From contig CAYXEH010000076.1 in the NCBI GenBank assembly GCA_964463915.1, forward strand, positions 1-7,236: a DNA stretch of 7,236 nucleotides. Direction: 5' to 3'. Below, piece by piece: positions 4,947-7,236 of the stretch (positions are counted from its first letter, which is position 1; each line of letters opens with the position of its first letter). Made by a program: the position numbers and the translations under genes. The notes beneath the pieces were generated by a model. It was given only the letters and a program-made list of their open reading frames with translations. It was not told where the DNA came from and made no database searches. Source of the DNA: PUPG01 sp964463915. GTDB taxonomy: Bacteria > Bacteroidota > Bacteroidia > Bacteroidales > UBA7960.

Positions 4947-7190
4947 TTATTCTCCCATCATGGCCGGGAGGGTACCTTCATGCAATGCATCCAGTTCAGC
5001 AATGCTGCCAAATGAAACAGCATCGACAACCGCATCCTTTCCTTCTACCCGGCCAAGTAAAGAAAAGGGAACCTCAGTTTGTGCCAGCATTTCGGCCAGG
5101 GCACCTTCATTCTCCGGTTTCACCGAAACCACCACCCTGCCCTGGGCTTCCCCGAAGAGGAATGCATCTTTGCGGATCTGGTCATCGGAATCAATATAAA
5201 AACCCAGGTTATTGACGCGGGCCGATTCAAAAAGAGTCACAAACAACCCCCCATCAGATACATCATGGGCCGATTGAACGAGCCCGGCCCTGATCAGATC
5301 CTTCACTGACTGCTGCAGGGCATACTCCTCTTCCATATCAAAATATGGCGCAGGCGAAAGCTTTACATTGTGATAATTGTATAGATATTCCGAACTATTG
5401 ATGTCATTGCGTGACTCACCGATCAGGTAAATCAGGTCACCTTCTTCACGAAAACCAAGCCCTGTCAGATGGTTTTTATCCTGCAAAAGACCCAGCATTC
5501 CAATCACCGGAGTCGGGAAAACCGGGATTGCCTTGTTCCCCCCGGTAGATGATTGGTTGTAAAAACTCACATTCCCTCCCGTTACCGGGGTATTCAGCTT
5601 TTCACAAGCTTTACCCATGCCTTTGATGGCGCCCACAAACTGCCAGTAAACCTCCGGATTGTAAGGATTACCGAAGTTCAGGCAATTGGTGACAGCCCTG
5701 GGCTCACCCCCGCTGCAAACGATATTCCGTGCACTTTCCGATACAGCAATGGCACACCCTTTCTCAGGATCGGCCTGCACATAACGGGCGTTGCAATCTA
5801 CCGTCAGAGCCAGGGCTTTGTTGGTTCCTTTCAGGTTGACCACTCCAGAATCGGAAGGAGTATTGGTGGTCATATTCTTGGTGCCAACCATGGTATCGTA
5901 TTGATCAATCACCCATTTCTTGGATGCAATATTGTGGGATGACAAAAGGTAACGGCCCACAGCAGGAAGGTCCTCCGGCTCCTTCACCTGCTCAATGCGG
6001 AACCTGTCCTTCTCTTTAAAATAGGCCGGCTCCCTGTATTCCCGGTCATATACCGGGGCCCCGCCACCAAGCACCAGCGAATAGGCAGACACTTCAGCCA
6101 CGAGTTTATCATGGAAATAATACCGCATGGTATCCCCTTCGGTCACCTCTCCGATCTGCACACAATTCAGGTCCCATTTCTCAAACACTGCTTCCACTTC
6201 TTTTTCACGGCCTTTTTCCACCACCACAAGCATTCGCTCCTGTGATTCACTCAACAGGATCTCAAAAGGTCTCATGTCTTTTTGCCGCATGGGTACCTTA
6301 TCAAGGTAGATATCCATGGCATGTTCGCCTTTTTCTGACATTTCTGTGGTTGAACAGGTAATCCCTGCCGCACCCATATCCTGCATTCCCACAACCGCAC
6401 CGGTTTTGATCACTTCCAGGGTGGCTTCCAGCAAAAGCTTTTCCTGGAAAGGGTCTCCTACCTGCACCGCCGGGATCTTATCGGCTGAGGCCTCGGTAAT
6501 GTCTTCTGAGGCAAAGGTGGCGCCGTGAATTCCATCTTTTCCCGTGGCTGAACCCACGATAAACACCGGGTTGCCCTTGCCGTAAGAAGTGGCTGAAACA
6601 GTATTTCCCTTTTTCAATACCCCGGCTGACATCGCATTGACCAGCGGGTTGGTGGTATAACAATCGTCGAAGAACACTTCTCCGCCCACAACCGGCACTC
6701 CAAAAGCATTGCCATAATTACCGATCCCTTTGACCACTCCTTTGAGCAACCACTTGGTACGTTCAATGTCCGGGTTCCCGAAGCGTAGCGAGTTAAGCTG
6801 CGCCACAGGACGTGCCCCCATGGTGAAAATATCACGATTAATCCCCCCCACGCCTGTGGCCGCCCCCTGGTAAGGCTCCAACGCAGATGGGTGATTGTGA
6901 GATTCTATCTTGAAGGCACACGCGAGATTGTCGCCCAGGTCGACCAATCCGGCATTCTCATCTCCTGCCTCGGCAAGCAAATGCTCCCCCTTATTGGGCA
7001 ATGTCTTGATCCATTTAATGGAATTTTTATAGGAACAATGCTCAGACCACATCACTGCATAGATGCTCAGCTCAGTGAAATTCGGCGTCCGGCCAAGATA
7101 TTCCTTGATTTTTTCAAATTCTTCGGGTAACAATCCCAGTGTTTCTGCCATCTCAAGCGTGGCGATCCGGGTATCTATTGATTGATCCAT
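4947..7190 (-). CDS. purL: Phosphoribosylformylglycinamidine synthase, small-type PurL subunit, 747 aa
   Basis: PurL uses ATP and ammonia to convert FGAR to FGAM, the fourth step of purine synthesis, in the cytoplasm. The frame is intact. Conserved elements seen are MWSEHCSYKNS (47-57, with the catalytic-region His51), SHNHPSALEPYQGAATGVGG followed by INRDIFTMGARP (97-128), VVGGEVFFDD, MQDMGAAGITCSTTEMSEKG, LSESQERML, CLNFGNPYNPEVYWQF, TGGNVSFYNQS and AHDVSDGGLF, covering both AIRS-like halves. At 747 aa it is the small form, which lacks the fused glutaminase of large PurL. It therefore needs separate PurQ (ammonia supply) and PurS, neither of which is in the window. I choose the ATG at 7188-7190. 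An in-frame TTG at 7224-7226 would add 12 residues, but it overlaps a TAnnTTTG promoter box and so should not be in the transcript. The downstream lipoprotein gene follows after 11 nt. Confidence 0.96.
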   Translation of the reverse strand: MDQSIDTRIATLEMAETLGLLPEEFEKIKEYLGRTPNFTELSIYAVMWSEHCSYKNSIKWIKTLPNKGEHLLAEAGDENAGLVDLGDNLACAFKIESHNHPSALEPYQGAATGVGGINRDIFTMGARPVAQLNSLRFGNPDIERTKWLLKGVVKGIGNYGNAFGVPVVGGEVFFDDCYTTNPLVNAMSAGVLKKGNTVSATSYGKGNPVFIVGSATGKDGIHGATFASEDITEASADKIPAVQVGDPFQEKLLLEATLEVIKTGAVVGMQDMGAAGITCSTTEMSEKGEHAMDIYLDKVPMRQKDMRPFEILLSESQERMLVVVEKGREKEVEAVFEKWDLNCVQIGEVTEGDTMRYYFHDKLVAEVSAYSLVLGGGAPVYDREYREPAYFKEKDRFRIEQVKEPEDLPAVGRYLLSSHNIASKKWVIDQYDTMVGTKNMTTNTPSDSGVVNLKGTNKALALTVDCNARYVQADPEKGCAIAVSESARNIVCSGGEPRAVTNCLNFGNPYNPEVYWQFVGAIKGMGKACEKLNTPVTGGNVSFYNQSSTGGNKAIPVFPTPVIGMLGLLQDKNHLTGLGFREEGDLIYLIGESRNDINSSEYLYNYHNVKLSPAPYFDMEEEYALQQSVKDLIRAGLVQSAHDVSDGGLFVTLFESARVNNLGFYIDSDDQIRKDAFLFGEAQGRVVVSVKPENEGALAEMLAQTEVPFSLLGRVEGKDAVVDAVSFGSIAELDALHEGTLPAMMGE

Positions 7191-7223
7191 AGGTATATAA
7201 TAAGGGGATGAATTAGTTTGGCA

Positions 7224-7231
7224 CAAAAATA
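7224..7231 (-). promoter_or_regulatory. -7 promoter element of purL
   Basis: The minus strand reads TATTTTTG, an exact TAnnTTTG match, 33 nt before the purL ATG at 7190. The expected transcription start is near 7217-7220, giving a leader of about 30 nt. The -33 box would lie outside the window and cannot be checked. No purine riboswitch-like structure fits in the short leader. Confidence 0.5.
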
Positions 7232-7236
7232 CGCAA

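Noticed and set aside
5553..5942. Plus-strand open frame of 129 codons inside purL
   Set aside because: Antisense shadow of a highly conserved, intact purL.
1..7236. Defence system, mobile element, CRISPR array or other accessory cassette
   Set aside because: No transposase, integrase, nuclease or repeat array is visible. The recognisable genes are mostly metabolic or transport genes with similar composition throughout.

Overview
The window looks like ordinary chromosome from a member of the Bacteroidetes (Bacteroidota). Three signs point there. TAnnTTTG-type -7 promoter elements sit upstream of several starts. Shine-Dalgarno sequences are absent at sensible spacing. The gene set includes a small protein resembling the Bacteroidetes DUF6913 group fused by overlap to dapA, and a secreted protein with a '...LKA|QQ' signal peptide. 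Base composition is moderate. I see no mobile element, rRNA, tRNA or CRISPR array.

Layout, left to right. Positions 1-300 (minus) hold the first 100 codons of dapA (lysine/peptidoglycan precursor synthesis), cut by the window edge. Its start overlaps by 8 nt the end of an uncharacterised DUF6913-like gene (293-838, minus). Upstream of that is a flavin reductase-like FMN-binding protein (882-1394, minus), then a secreted protein I do not recognise (1468-2211, minus). A divergent intergenic region of about 200 nt (2212-2412) holds candidate promoters and a perfect 9-bp inverted repeat. It separates the minus-strand block from a PhnP-like metallo-beta-lactamase-fold hydrolase on the plus strand (2413-3183). 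That gene converges on a peptide-type ABC transporter substrate-binding lipoprotein (3244-4935, minus). The lipoprotein gene starts 11 nt after the stop of a complete small-type purL (4947-7190, minus). The purL -7 promoter element is at the right edge of the window.

The genes do not form one obvious pathway. purL makes formylglycinamidine ribonucleotide in purine synthesis and is probably co-transcribed with the substrate-binding lipoprotein. dapA is probably translationally coupled to the DUF6913-like gene. The hydrolase is a single gene with its own promoter.

I looked for an undescribed system and did not find a convincing one. The points most worth a second look are the intergenic palindrome at the hydrolase promoter, the unrecognised secreted protein, the overlapping DUF6913-like/dapA pair, and the pairing of purL with an orphan substrate-binding lipoprotein.
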